DNA of 61,623 bases from Thermoprotei archaeon. Its GTDB lineage: Archaea; Thermoproteota; Thermoprotei; QMSL01; B3-G16. Positions 25,666 through 33,210 of this stretch are shown piece by piece. The stretch lies in contig JAGGXX010000021.1 in assembly GCA_021162845.1 (NCBI GenBank), positions 1-61,623 of the forward strand. The letters are read 5' to 3'. Within the stretch, counting starts at the first letter, position 1. The number at the start of each line of letters is the position of its first letter. The notes under the pieces are model-generated. The model was given only the letters and a program-made list of their open reading frames with translations, had not been told where the DNA came from and made no database searches. Both the position numbers and the translations under genes were made by a program.

Positions 25666-26647
25666 AACTATTAATAAAATTAAAAATAGTAATGCTGGAG
25701 GTAAATGTATAGATTTAGAGGATGTGAAGGGGATAGGCCCAGTTCTAGCCAGGAAGCTGAGGGAAGCTGGAATAACCTCCGTGAGAACGCTTGCGCTGAT
25801 GCCGCCTAGAGAGTTAGCTAGGATAACCGGCCTAGGCGAATCCAGGGCTGCCCTCCTCTCAGCCAGCGCTCGTAGCCTCCTCAAGATGAGCCTCATACCA
25901 GCTAAGAAGTATAAGGAGCTGAAGGCCAGTATGAGCAAGCTGACCACTGGGTGCAAGGCCCTCGATAGATTACTTGGAGGCGGGCTTGAACCTCAAGTCA
26001 TAACGGAGTTCGTTGGCCCTTACGGAAGCGGTAAAACGCAACTATGCCATCAATTGGCCGTTACAGCCCAGTTGCCTAAGAGGAGCGGCGGACTCGAGGG
26101 CGCGGTGATTTACATAGATACCGAGAACATGTTTAGTTATGAACGCATAGAAGCCATCGCTAAGCGCTTCGGGCTTAACCCCGATACAGCGCTTGAGAAT
26201 ATATTCTATACTCATGCCGTGAACTCGGATCACCAGATGAAGATCGTCAAGGAAGAAGCGCCAACGGTCATAGAGGAGGAAAACGTACGCCTCTTAATAG
26301 TTGATTCGCTCATAAACCACTTTAGGGCTGAGTACTTAGGGAGGGAGAACCTCGCGGTCAGACAGCAGAAGCTAAATGAGCACCTCCATGACCTAATAAG
26401 GCTAGCCGAGGCATATAACCTCGTAGTGGTCGTTACGAACCATGTAATAGCTTCTCCCGACATGATGTTTGGGCCGACTGAGAAGCCTGCTGGAGGCCAT
26501 GTCGTTGCACATATGTGTGGCTATAGGATATGGATAAGAAGAGCGTCAGGAGGAAAACGCAAAGCGATGGTCATAGACTCCCCTAAGCTTCCCGAAAGCG
26601 AATGCGAATTCCTCATAACGGACCAGGGGATAATCGATGTGACCTAG
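25655..26647 (+). CDS. radA: DNA repair/recombination protein RadA
   Basis: A 330-residue archaeal RecA/Rad51 homolog: helix-hairpin-helix domain at about 20-75 (VKGIGPVLARKLREAGI), Walker A GPYGSGKT at 121-128, Walker B LLIVDSL, NHFRAEYLGRENLAVRQQKL and PKLPESECEFLI. The core is complete. Two spots differ from typical RadA: the FxTA polymerisation motif is not evident (IPAKKY in its place) and loop 2 reads TNHVIASPD instead of TNQV. The first 18 codons are AT-rich and Asn/Lys-rich. GAGGAGGTGAT precedes the ATG. Confidence 0.93.
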   Translation: MENKTINKIKNSNAGGKCIDLEDVKGIGPVLARKLREAGITSVRTLALMPPRELARITGLGESRAALLSASARSLLKMSLIPAKKYKELKASMSKLTTGCKALDRLLGGGLEPQVITEFVGPYGSGKTQLCHQLAVTAQLPKRSGGLEGAVIYIDTENMFSYERIEAIAKRFGLNPDTALENIFYTHAVNSDHQMKIVKEEAPTVIEEENVRLLIVDSLINHFRAEYLGRENLAVRQQKLNEHLHDLIRLAEAYNLVVVVTNHVIASPDMMFGPTEKPAGGHVVAHMCGYRIWIRRASGGKRKAMVIDSPKLPESECEFLITDQGIIDVT

Positions 26648-26657
26648 GGGATCCTCC

Positions 26658-27110
26658 TTGCATCAACTCACCTATGGTTTCAGGAAGGTACGAGGGCCCT
26701 ACGGTAGATCCCGTCAATATATTCTTTCCCTTCCCAGGGCATATGTAGAAGAGGTACTCAGATTGGGTTATAGTGGGTTCTTAGCGATTCCCATAAGAAC
26801 GCTCATGTTGCTAGTACCATGTAAGGGGTATGATGCGGAGTTGATAGCAGACAGGGTACGACGTAATTTTCCCTTTCTTGAGGAACTGGAAGAAGCTCTC
26901 ATGGGTAAGGAGCCGCTTTTAATGAAGTTAGAGTCTGCGGTGCGTAGACTCGAGAAATCCCTTAAGCTCTTGGAGAACAGCTCCCTCCCCACCTATTCTA
27001 ATAAGCTCAGGAGCTCACCTGAGCTCCCTTCATCATCTTCCTCCCTTCCCTCATACCTCAGGGACAATCCTTGGCTGGACATACTCTCTAAGCGTGGCAT
27101 CGATCAATGA
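26658..27110 (+). CDS. Hypothetical protein with AbrB-like N-terminal motif, radA operon
   Basis: A 150-residue protein starting at TTG 26658, 11 bases after radA. The N-terminal 50 residues contain KVRGPYGRSRQYILSLPRAY, which resembles the SpoVT/AbrB-type swapped-hairpin motif; then comes a predicted coiled coil (SAVRRLEKSLKLLENS) and a Ser/Pro-rich tail. This suggests a small DNA-binding or adaptor protein. The identification is tentative. Its last 7 bases overlap the convergent nre gene. Confidence 0.5.
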   Translation: MHQLTYGFRKVRGPYGRSRQYILSLPRAYVEEVLRLGYSGFLAIPIRTLMLLVPCKGYDAELIADRVRRNFPFLEELEEALMGKEPLLMKLESAVRRLEKSLKLLENSSLPTYSNKLRSSPELPSSSSSLPSYLRDNPWLDILSKRGIDQ

Positions 27111-28342
27111 CGCATGTACTTCAATAGATCTTCCTGAGTCAGCATCCTCCTGAGTAGATATGAGTTAGCAAGTACGAGGTTCATGGGAGTCTTTATCCTC
27201 TTAGAGATGTCATATAATGCCTCCCTTAGGCTCTCCTTCTTCTCATAGCCCCTTGCTAAAGCAGCTCTGACGCTTTCCCTCACCTGCCATACTCCCACTG
27301 GGGCGTAGTAGCTCGGCGAGACCTCCCTTATGGCTATGACCCTAGCCTGCCTCCTCTCCTTATATAGGTAAGCTAATACTGGCATTCTCATCGCATGATA
27401 CCCACCGTCAACGCCTTCCTTCCTCCACTTCCCATCGTGTAACTCGTAGTTCACGCTTATATAGGGCTTCTCGGCCTTAACCCATATCGTCCTGGGTAGC
27501 CATATCTCTATCATCTCAAAGGACCAGGCCCCAGGGACCATTATTATCTCATAGTGATTGCCTATGTACTCGGAACTATAGATCCTTATCTCGTTGATCT
27601 CCTCGTATTCCCTGACCTTTTTAAGTAGCCTATCGGCTAGAACGCTGTCGGTAGCCGTTATGGACCATCTCGTAGGCACCAATCGCCTATCCCTTTTCCT
27701 GCCCAGGAGACCCAAACTCAACAGCCGCTCGATCTGATAAACGGATATGCCGCTTCTGTAAAGCTCTACTATGGCATCGCTCGCCCTCACATCCTCATCT
27801 TCCATGAGCTGATCCACCCTTCTAGGGACCACGGGATTGCCCACGATATACACCCTCTTTACATCCCCGCTCGGGCCCAAGGGCGCTATTATGCCGTCAA
27901 AGCTAAGCCTGAACCTAGGCGGTCTCTTGAATATCGCTTCCGCATCTACGGGCTTGATAGAGATCGCCGCCTCCCTTGCTGCCTCAAGCAGTTTATTGTC
28001 CCTCTCCTTTATCCCTACCCTGAACTTAGAACCTATCAACATGCTCCTGAGTCGTATTATGTCCTCAAGCTTCTTCCTTCCCCACCACTTCTCCGGCACC
28101 TCGTACTCATCGGCTGGAATTTCAGCCGTAGGGGGTATGTTAAGTATAACGTTAACCTTAGGGTATCCGTATTCACCTACAAGAGTAGAAGGAGGAGTGA
28201 GGCCGTATAACTGAGCACCTAGCTTCCCTATCCTCTCAAGTAACTTGATATTGGCCTCTATCCTCTCCAAAATGGGACATTTAGGCCTACCGCATAACCT
28301 CCTCGCCCCCTTGCATCTAGCACATAATGCCGGATCGCTCAA
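27104..28342 (-). CDS. Nre-type archaeal DNA repair protein
   Basis: A 412-residue protein of the archaeal Nre family (NreA/NreB), implicated in DNA damage response in halophiles. The N-terminus has the zinc-finger-like CARCKGARRLCGRPKCP; later come ISVYQIERLLSLGLLG, VPTRWSITATDS and PYISVNYELHDGKWRKEG, all typical. The C-terminus ends TQEDLLKYMRH, which resembles a PCNA-interaction box (Q-x2-L-x2-Y). A GATTTATATTG TATA box on the minus strand (about 28375-28386) lies about 38 bases before the ATG. It converges on the radA operon. Confidence 0.88.
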   Translation of the reverse strand: MSDPALCARCKGARRLCGRPKCPILERIEANIKLLERIGKLGAQLYGLTPPSTLVGEYGYPKVNVILNIPPTAEIPADEYEVPEKWWGRKKLEDIIRLRSMLIGSKFRVGIKERDNKLLEAAREAAISIKPVDAEAIFKRPPRFRLSFDGIIAPLGPSGDVKRVYIVGNPVVPRRVDQLMEDEDVRASDAIVELYRSGISVYQIERLLSLGLLGRKRDRRLVPTRWSITATDSVLADRLLKKVREYEEINEIRIYSSEYIGNHYEIIMVPGAWSFEMIEIWLPRTIWVKAEKPYISVNYELHDGKWRKEGVDGGYHAMRMPVLAYLYKERRQARVIAIREVSPSYYAPVGVWQVRESVRAALARGYEKKESLREALYDISKRIKTPMNLVLANSYLLRRMLTQEDLLKYMRH

Positions 28343-28498
28343 GTGGGCTCCCAGAAAAGGATCCCCTACGCCTCAATATAAATCCATCAGCTAAATCACT
28401 AGCCGGATATTATGTCGGGAGTACTCCGATGATATCCCCGCTGAGTTCAAGCTACCTACTTCTTATATAAGCCTATAACTCTGGAGCGGGCATGAGCT

Positions 28499-29386
28499 AT
28501 GGAGTCGGCTAGGCCCTTAAATGATATGAGCTTTGAGGAGCTTAAGAAGCTAATCAAGCTCCCCGTAATGGATGAGGAAGGGAGGAGGATAGGAGTAGTT
28601 GATAAGATACATGTCGATGCTAAGAAAATGATCGCGAAGAACGCGGAGATACACTTCCAGAATGGCAAGAGAAAGAAGGTCCCCGCCTCTCACCTCTTCT
28701 ACATAGGCGGTGCGATACTCTACTCAAAGGACGGCGTGTTAAGAACCATGCCTAAGGTCACAGTGGAAATGGAACCAGATCTAGCCAAGGCGAAGGGCAT
28801 ATTCGATAAAGTCCGCGTCATAAGACAACGCCTCATGAAACTGGACGAACTGCTCATGGAAGGCAAGATAACGGAAGCCACGTTCAAAATCCTAAGGAAC
28901 GATTATGAAAACCAGCTTAAGACGCTCGAGGAACTCGGGGTAAGGTACGTGGATAGGCTAAAGAAACGCCTAGTCGAGCTAGAGCAAAGTGAAAGCGAGC
29001 TCTCCGAGAAGCTCAACATATATGAAGCCAGGCTATACGTAGGCGAAATAACGGAACTGGAGTATGATAAGCTAACACGCGGGCTCAGAGTAGAGCTCGA
29101 CAAAGTGAGAAATCAAGCCAAGATGATAAGGGACTTCCTACAGGATTACGCCGAGAAAATACCGCTCATGATGCACATCAGAACAGAACCCGAGAGGGGA
29201 GAGGAGCAAATACCGGAACCCAAGGCGGAGGAGAGACTTCAAGAGGAAACCGTACCGCCCGCTCAAAAGGACGAAGAAGAGGAAGTAGGCCTCGAATCCA
29301 TGATCTCCAACATAAAGAACTACTATACTAGGCTAAGCGAGAGCATAGGCCTTAGCGGGGATGAGGAAAGCCAAAGCACCGAGTGA
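28499..29386 (+). CDS. cdvA: CdvA-like cell division protein (PRC-barrel plus coiled coil)
   Basis: A 295-residue protein: residues 15-85 form a PRC-barrel (LPVMDEEGRRIGVVDKIHVD), residues about 95-225 a long coiled coil with two similar helical repeats (LLMEGKITEATFKIL and LYVGEITELEYDKL), then an acidic Pro/Glu-rich linker and a C-terminal helix (SMISNIKNYYTRLSES). This is the layout of CdvA, the membrane-bound scaffold that recruits ESCRT-III proteins in TACK archaea; the end helix may bind CdvB. No cdvB or cdvC gene is adjacent, unlike the crenarchaeal operon. It ends 51 bases before tRNA-Gly. Confidence 0.68.
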   Translation: MESARPLNDMSFEELKKLIKLPVMDEEGRRIGVVDKIHVDAKKMIAKNAEIHFQNGKRKKVPASHLFYIGGAILYSKDGVLRTMPKVTVEMEPDLAKAKGIFDKVRVIRQRLMKLDELLMEGKITEATFKILRNDYENQLKTLEELGVRYVDRLKKRLVELEQSESELSEKLNIYEARLYVGEITELEYDKLTRGLRVELDKVRNQAKMIRDFLQDYAEKIPLMMHIRTEPERGEEQIPEPKAEERLQEETVPPAQKDEEEEVGLESMISNIKNYYTRLSESIGLSGDEESQSTE

Positions 29387-29403
29387 ACCAGCGAAGCAAG
29401 GAA

Positions 29404-29410
29404 TTTATAG
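29404..29410 (+). promoter_or_regulatory. TATA box of tRNA-Gly gene
   Basis: TTTATAG lies 28-34 bases before the mature 5' end of the tRNA, the normal distance for archaeal tRNA promoters. Confidence 0.65.
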
Positions 29411-29437
29411 TCCTTCGACCCTAGTTACAATTCAGAA

Positions 29438-29513
<76 letters not shown>

Positions 29514-29516
29514 CCA

Positions 29517-29952
29517 CATAGTTCCTCTCCAAATAAGCCTTAATGATTTCTTCCGGTGAGCCGATATATACTTCAATCTTCCTCGCTAGCATCAAACTTA
29601 GAAGCCGTTTTCAGCTACCTGTGAGGAAGTTACCGTGAACACTTCGAATGAACATGCCTAAAGGCCCTTACCGAATGATAACGCCTAGCTCAATATAGAG
29701 GTATCACTTGACGACGTATTATATTAAATGGGGAACCACCCGGCACGTATGCGCATTCATGTGGTTCCCCATGAGGTGACCCCTGATAGCTAGGCAGGGG
29801 CCAAGTTGCTCATTTCGAGGGCGAACTTTTCGGAGAGCACTATGAACTCGGTTAGGAAGGCAAAAGGCCCCTTTAAGTCGACGAGAAATCCAAGGGTATG
29901 GTTTTAAGGGAACGACTACCTCTAGGTTATATACTAGCTCTTATCCGAGAGT
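29517..29952. other. Noncoding region with structured element
   Basis: There is no convincing gene in these 436 bases after tRNA-Gly. They contain a perfect 12-bp hairpin (29728-29772), a second 6-bp hairpin (29780-29800) and an upstream TATA-like AATATAG (29693-29699). A TATA-like GTTATATAC (about 29925-29933) serves the next frame. No repeat of the tRNA 3' end was found, so I see no integration site. Confidence 0.6.
29728..29815 (+). ncRNA. Candidate structured RNA element, copy 1
   Basis: ATGGGGAACCAC (29728-29739) pairs perfectly with GTGGTTCCCCAT (29761-29772) around a 21-base loop containing CACGTATGCGCATTC. Downstream are TAGCTA (29787-29792), itself in the loop of a CCCCTG/CAGGGG hairpin, and CTCAT (29809-29813). 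A similar order occurs at 60227-60314 with a different stem sequence. Transcription is unproven, but a TATA-like sequence lies about 32 bases upstream. Confidence 0.35.
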
Positions 29953-30342
29953 ATGGTTCTCTTCGGTGGTTCAAGGCCTAACCTATGCGTTAGGTGCTAT
30001 GAGGAGAATAAGATAGCTCCCCTTTACTTTACCGAGATTGATGATACCCTATGCTTCGTTGATAGTAGTACTGATGCACTCGTCGCCTCCATACCCACTA
30101 GGAATGTTACTGGACATGAAGACCTCTTCATAATAGAACGTTTCGTTGATGATAAGGATAATACTGTCCTCATCGCCTATGGTCTTAGCTGGAGGGGCAC
30201 TTGGGCCGCTGGTGTTTACCTACACAACGTGCTTATGGAACAGCTTTCATGGCTCGTGAGCGGCTATTATGTCTTCCATTGGGTTGACGCCAATAACAAC
30301 GGCATCCCCCAAGCTGATGAGATAACCAAAGAATACCCCTAA
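29953..30342 (+). CDS. Truncated surface-protein (S-layer-type) domain
   Basis: A 129-residue frame. It resembles the C-terminal part of large archaeal surface proteins: VLFGGSRPNL (normally a GG-P-N turn), EDLFIIERFVDDKDNTVLIA, GLSWRGTWAAGVYLHN and the closing HWVDANNNGIPQADEI, a calcium-loop-like end. The usual signal peptide and N-terminal domain are missing, and an in-frame stop lies 18 bases upstream. It is either a remnant or a short expressed gene; a TATA box at the leaderless distance favours some expression. Confidence 0.45.
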   Translation: MVLFGGSRPNLCVRCYEENKIAPLYFTEIDDTLCFVDSSTDALVASIPTRNVTGHEDLFIIERFVDDKDNTVLIAYGLSWRGTWAAGVYLHNVLMEQLSWLVSGYYVFHWVDANNNGIPQADEITKEYP

Positions 30343-30489
30343 TGTCTTTTTACCACCTCTCCTATTCAATTATTTTCAATAAGTCATGATAGGTAAGAAA
30401 GCTAAAGATTGTTGCACTCATTGATGCGTTTTAATAGTTCTCCATAGGGATCGTTATCTTAACATATTGAGGGGACTCTTAAGAATAGA

Positions 30490-31314
30490 ATGTGGTTACC
30501 TAAGCCAGAGGAGAGCGCTATGTTTCGCGTTAAAGGCTTACATGACTTAGATTTCATGCTATGGAATAAGATCGTGAAGCTCTACCGCGAGGATCCCATT
30601 ACGCATGCGTATCTGGTCTATGATTTAATGTACGAGCTTGACAAGACCGAGGTATATTTTGTGTTAGATGATGACCAGGTGGTCGGCTACGTTCTCATAT
30701 GGGCGGGTTTGCGACGGCTGGGCATGCATCTCTGGGGCAATGTGAAATCCCTCATTGAAAAGATCCCATTTACGGAGGCCTCTGTAATCCAGCTATATGA
30801 TGCGAGCTTTCTTAACTCCGTAATCACCTTCCTAAGGGGTAGATGTCGTGTCGAGGTCAGGTATTTCGTGGACATGTTCGTGGATGAAAATAGATTTCGG
30901 CCCTATAAGCCTGAGGGAGCTGTGAGGTTGAGAGCAGAGGAGGACACGCATGTGAGAGCATTGATGAAGATCAAGAGGGCTCAAGGTAGGGTGCTCGACG
31001 AGTGCTCTATAAGGAGGCTCATGGAACGATGGCGTTATTACGGTGTATTCAAAGAAGACGCCTTAGTCTCGATAGCCTGTGCTTACCTGCGCCTCCCCGA
31101 GATATGGATAATCGGCGACGTCTTCACGCATCCAGAGCATAGGGGAAGAGGCTATGCGAAAATCGTTACCTCCGCTATAACAAGGGATGCCGTAGTTTCC
31201 GGCGCTAGGGCCTTCCTACATGTAAGGGAAAGTAACGTTCCCGCGATTAAGGTCTACAAGGCTTTGGGCTATGAGGTATTGAGGAAACGACCATGGATTT
31301 TCATGAATGAATGA
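30490..31314 (+). CDS. GNAT-family N-acetyltransferase
   Basis: A 274-residue protein. The C-terminal half is a GNAT domain of the FR47 type: acetyl-CoA loop DVFTHPEHRGRGYAKIVTS (R-G-x-G-x-A pattern), then FLHVRESNVPAIKVYKALGY. The N-terminal half, residues 1-130, looks like a degenerate second GNAT fold (DPITHAYLVYDL, VYFVLDDDQVVGYVLIW). The substrate is unknown. The gene stands alone with a TATA-like TTAACATATT before it. Confidence 0.82.
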   Translation: MWLPKPEESAMFRVKGLHDLDFMLWNKIVKLYREDPITHAYLVYDLMYELDKTEVYFVLDDDQVVGYVLIWAGLRRLGMHLWGNVKSLIEKIPFTEASVIQLYDASFLNSVITFLRGRCRVEVRYFVDMFVDENRFRPYKPEGAVRLRAEEDTHVRALMKIKRAQGRVLDECSIRRLMERWRYYGVFKEDALVSIACAYLRLPEIWIIGDVFTHPEHRGRGYAKIVTSAITRDAVVSGARAFLHVRESNVPAIKVYKALGYEVLRKRPWIFMNE

Positions 31315-31495
31315 AGAAGTATGATTTCGTTTTCCTTCTCTAAGCGTAAGAGCAACGACATCCCAGATAGTTAAGAATCCGGCTGATGAAGTCCCTAGTA
31401 TTAGGCCTTTCAGTATTTGTCTGAAACCCTCTTGATATGGGAAGAGATGAAAGAGAAGAAAGATGGGAATTATGAAAAGCTTATCTAGTAAGCCT

Positions 31496-32479
31496 TTATG
31501 CCCACTTCGCATACTGAGGCCTATCTCCATGCGCCGCCTTTTGGGGCGGAGGGCGTTTCCCCTCAAGGAGGAACTTATATGCTTCCTTATGGCGCTGGAA
31601 GTACTTGGATGCTGGCTCAAAGCCGAATTCCCTCATGAGCTGCTCGGTGGTTATGGTCTCGTCTATTGGCTCTACGAGGAAATGGGCGTCATCTACGCGT
31701 GATCGTATCTCCACACGCCCAGGGTACTTCTTCATGATTAGATCCGGGATACTGTGATTGAAGTCATAATGCGCGACTACGAAGTCTAGGTTTATGTCAC
31801 GGTAGATCACGTTCTTTAACCTATCCGTCTCATCGAGAATCATTCCCAGTGGATCGATTATCCTCGATTTATCCGATCTGACGGAGGACACGACGTAGTA
31901 ATGGTGTAGGCATGCGTAGACCTGAAGCGGGAATCCCCCGTTATATGCTGAGGACCAGAAGACGAGCTTTGCTCCTTTCCTAGCTAGCTCCTCCCAGCCC
32001 TCGGGAAAGCATATATCGAAGCATATCTGAATTCCGATGCGGCCGAAATCAAGGTCGAAGACCGGTACTTCGCTTCCAGGAGTAACGCCCCTCTCGAAGA
32101 GCGTATAGTCGCTCGACGAAGTGACTGGATGTACCTTGTCGTATATGCCGAGGACGTCTCCTGATCTGTCTATCACTATAGCCGAGTTATAGACCACTAA
32201 GTCGCGCTTGGTCAGTATGGGGCAAATTATATAGCAACTATGCTCCTTTGCCCTCTCAGCAACGACCTTCGTCGTGGGGCCAGGGATGGACTCGGCTATT
32301 TCTTCAATAGATTTACCGGTCACGGAGACCGTAGTAAAGGCTTCGGGTAAGCAAACTATGTCGGGCTCGTGGAGGAGGGTTAGGTCTAGAAGCCTTAAGA
32401 CGTATTTGCGATTCTCCTCCGTTGACTTATAGAAACGTCCTGCTTGACATATCGTCGCGACACGTATCCTCCTACCCAT
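31496..32479 (-). CDS. Carbon-nitrogen hydrolase (nitrilase superfamily amidase)
   Basis: A 327-residue enzyme with the Glu-Lys-Cys triad of the superfamily: E46 in CLPEAFT, K115 in YDKVHP and C153 in QICFDICFPE. It would hydrolyse an amide, carbamoyl or nitrile bond of a small molecule; the substrate is not evident. ATG 32479 is chosen because AGGAGGAGG lies just before it; the frame opens 7 codons earlier. The C-terminal 70 residues (PDLIMKKYPGRVEIRSRVDDAHFL and beyond) extend past the catalytic fold. Confidence 0.88.
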   Translation of the reverse strand: MGRRIRVATICQAGRFYKSTEENRKYVLRLLDLTLLHEPDIVCLPEAFTTVSVTGKSIEEIAESIPGPTTKVVAERAKEHSCYIICPILTKRDLVVYNSAIVIDRSGDVLGIYDKVHPVTSSSDYTLFERGVTPGSEVPVFDLDFGRIGIQICFDICFPEGWEELARKGAKLVFWSSAYNGGFPLQVYACLHHYYVVSSVRSDKSRIIDPLGMILDETDRLKNVIYRDINLDFVVAHYDFNHSIPDLIMKKYPGRVEIRSRVDDAHFLVEPIDETITTEQLMREFGFEPASKYFQRHKEAYKFLLEGKRPPPQKAAHGDRPQYAKWA

Positions 32480-32536
32480 GCCCAACCTCCTCCTGAACAC
32501 CCGGTAACAACTCTCTTTTAACTGTTTTTAAATACG

Positions 32537-32552
32537 TATGCAACTATGCATA
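32537..32552. promoter_or_regulatory. Palindrome next to nitrilase promoter (putative operator)
   Basis: TATGCA-ACTA-TGCATA is a perfect 6-bp inverted repeat immediately upstream, in the direction of nitrilase transcription, of the minus-strand TATTTAAAAA box. A third ATGCAT lies at about 32569-32574. Position suggests an activator or repressor site. Confidence 0.35.
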
Positions 32553-32645
32553 ATCCTCGTAAGTAGTGATGCATTTTTATATAGAAACTGATAACTTTTT
32601 GGCTTGAAATTCATTCGTTTAAGAGTCTACTAATTAGATTGACAG

Positions 32646-32682
32646 TTTCATCGTGATGTCTAAATAAAAACATCAGATGAAA
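32646..32682. repeat. Long imperfect hairpin, 13 bp with one bulge
   Basis: TTTCATC-G-TGATGT (32646-32659) pairs with ACATCA-GATGAAA (32670-32682) around a 10-base A-rich loop, with a single bulged G. It belongs to no annotated gene. It might be a small RNA, a processing site or an operator. Confidence 0.4.
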
Positions 32683-33003
32683 TCATGATCTTTGGAGTCG
32701 ATCTTTAATGTGACCTATGTTTTCAATCCTCTAATCTAAGATATGCCTCCTTGGTTAGGACGATATCGATTTTCGATGTGGGCAGTCTTCATGGTCTCAT
32801 CTCCTCGGACAGCGTCACTAACTACGAAGCCCTTTGCTTAAGGTGCTAAATGAGGGTAGGATATCCTTCAGCAGGGTCGCCGTAACTCAATGGGGCTTTC
32901 CCTCGATTTCCCTTCAGAAAGCATTTCTCTTCGCATTTCAGGTCATTTCGCAGTATTCCTAAAGTGCTTCAATGTCCATTATGTTCTTGATAAGGTGCTG
33001 CAC

Positions 33004-33195
33004 ATGCCCGTGCGAGTGATATGTCGTCGTTGTGGCTTCATATTCTATGAGGGGAAGGAACCGATATCCCCGGACATCATAGCTAAGAGGTACGCCTACA
33101 GATGCCCTAGGTGCCTTAGCCGCCTGAGGCTTAGCCCCCTTAAGGTGAAAATAGAGCTCAGACGTAATCGTCGTACAAGAGCTAGGAGATTTTAA
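33004..33195 (+). CDS. Small zinc-ribbon protein
   Basis: A 63-residue protein from ATG 33004, preceded by AAGGTGCTG. Two Cys pairs (VICRRCGF and YRCPRCLSRL) form a zinc ribbon, followed by a strongly basic tail (LRRNRRTRARRF). Likely a small nucleic-acid-binding or ribosome-associated protein. The frame is open upstream for 38 codons that look noncoding. Confidence 0.65.
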   Translation: MPVRVICRRCGFIFYEGKEPISPDIIAKRYAYRCPRCLSRLRLSPLKVKIELRRNRRTRARRF

Positions 33196-33210
33196 TTCAT
33201 GAGCCTCGGA

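Larger units (their letters stand above)
32480..33003. other. Intergenic region with palindrome and long hairpin
   Basis: This 524-base divergent region holds the nitrilase promoter (TATTTAAAAA on the minus strand around 32522-32533), the TATGCA-ACTA-TGCATA palindrome at 32537-32552 and a 13-bp bulged hairpin at 32646-32682. A frame open from 32890 into the next gene has no family similarity before 33004. I see no other gene. Confidence 0.55.

Noticed and set aside
29728-29815. Element as C/D or H/ACA guide RNA, SRP RNA or RNase P RNA
   Set aside because: No paired C and D boxes, no ACA box with kink-turn, and none of the conserved SRP or RNase P core sequences were found.
31216-31620. 134-residue minus-strand frame between the GNAT and nitrilase genes
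   Set aside because: It overlaps both real genes, has no family features, and its composition follows the antisense of the GNAT 3' end.
32720-32890. Possible eroded coding sequence between the hairpin and the zinc-ribbon gene
   Set aside because: Short frames in this stretch are interrupted by stops and show no family I can name.
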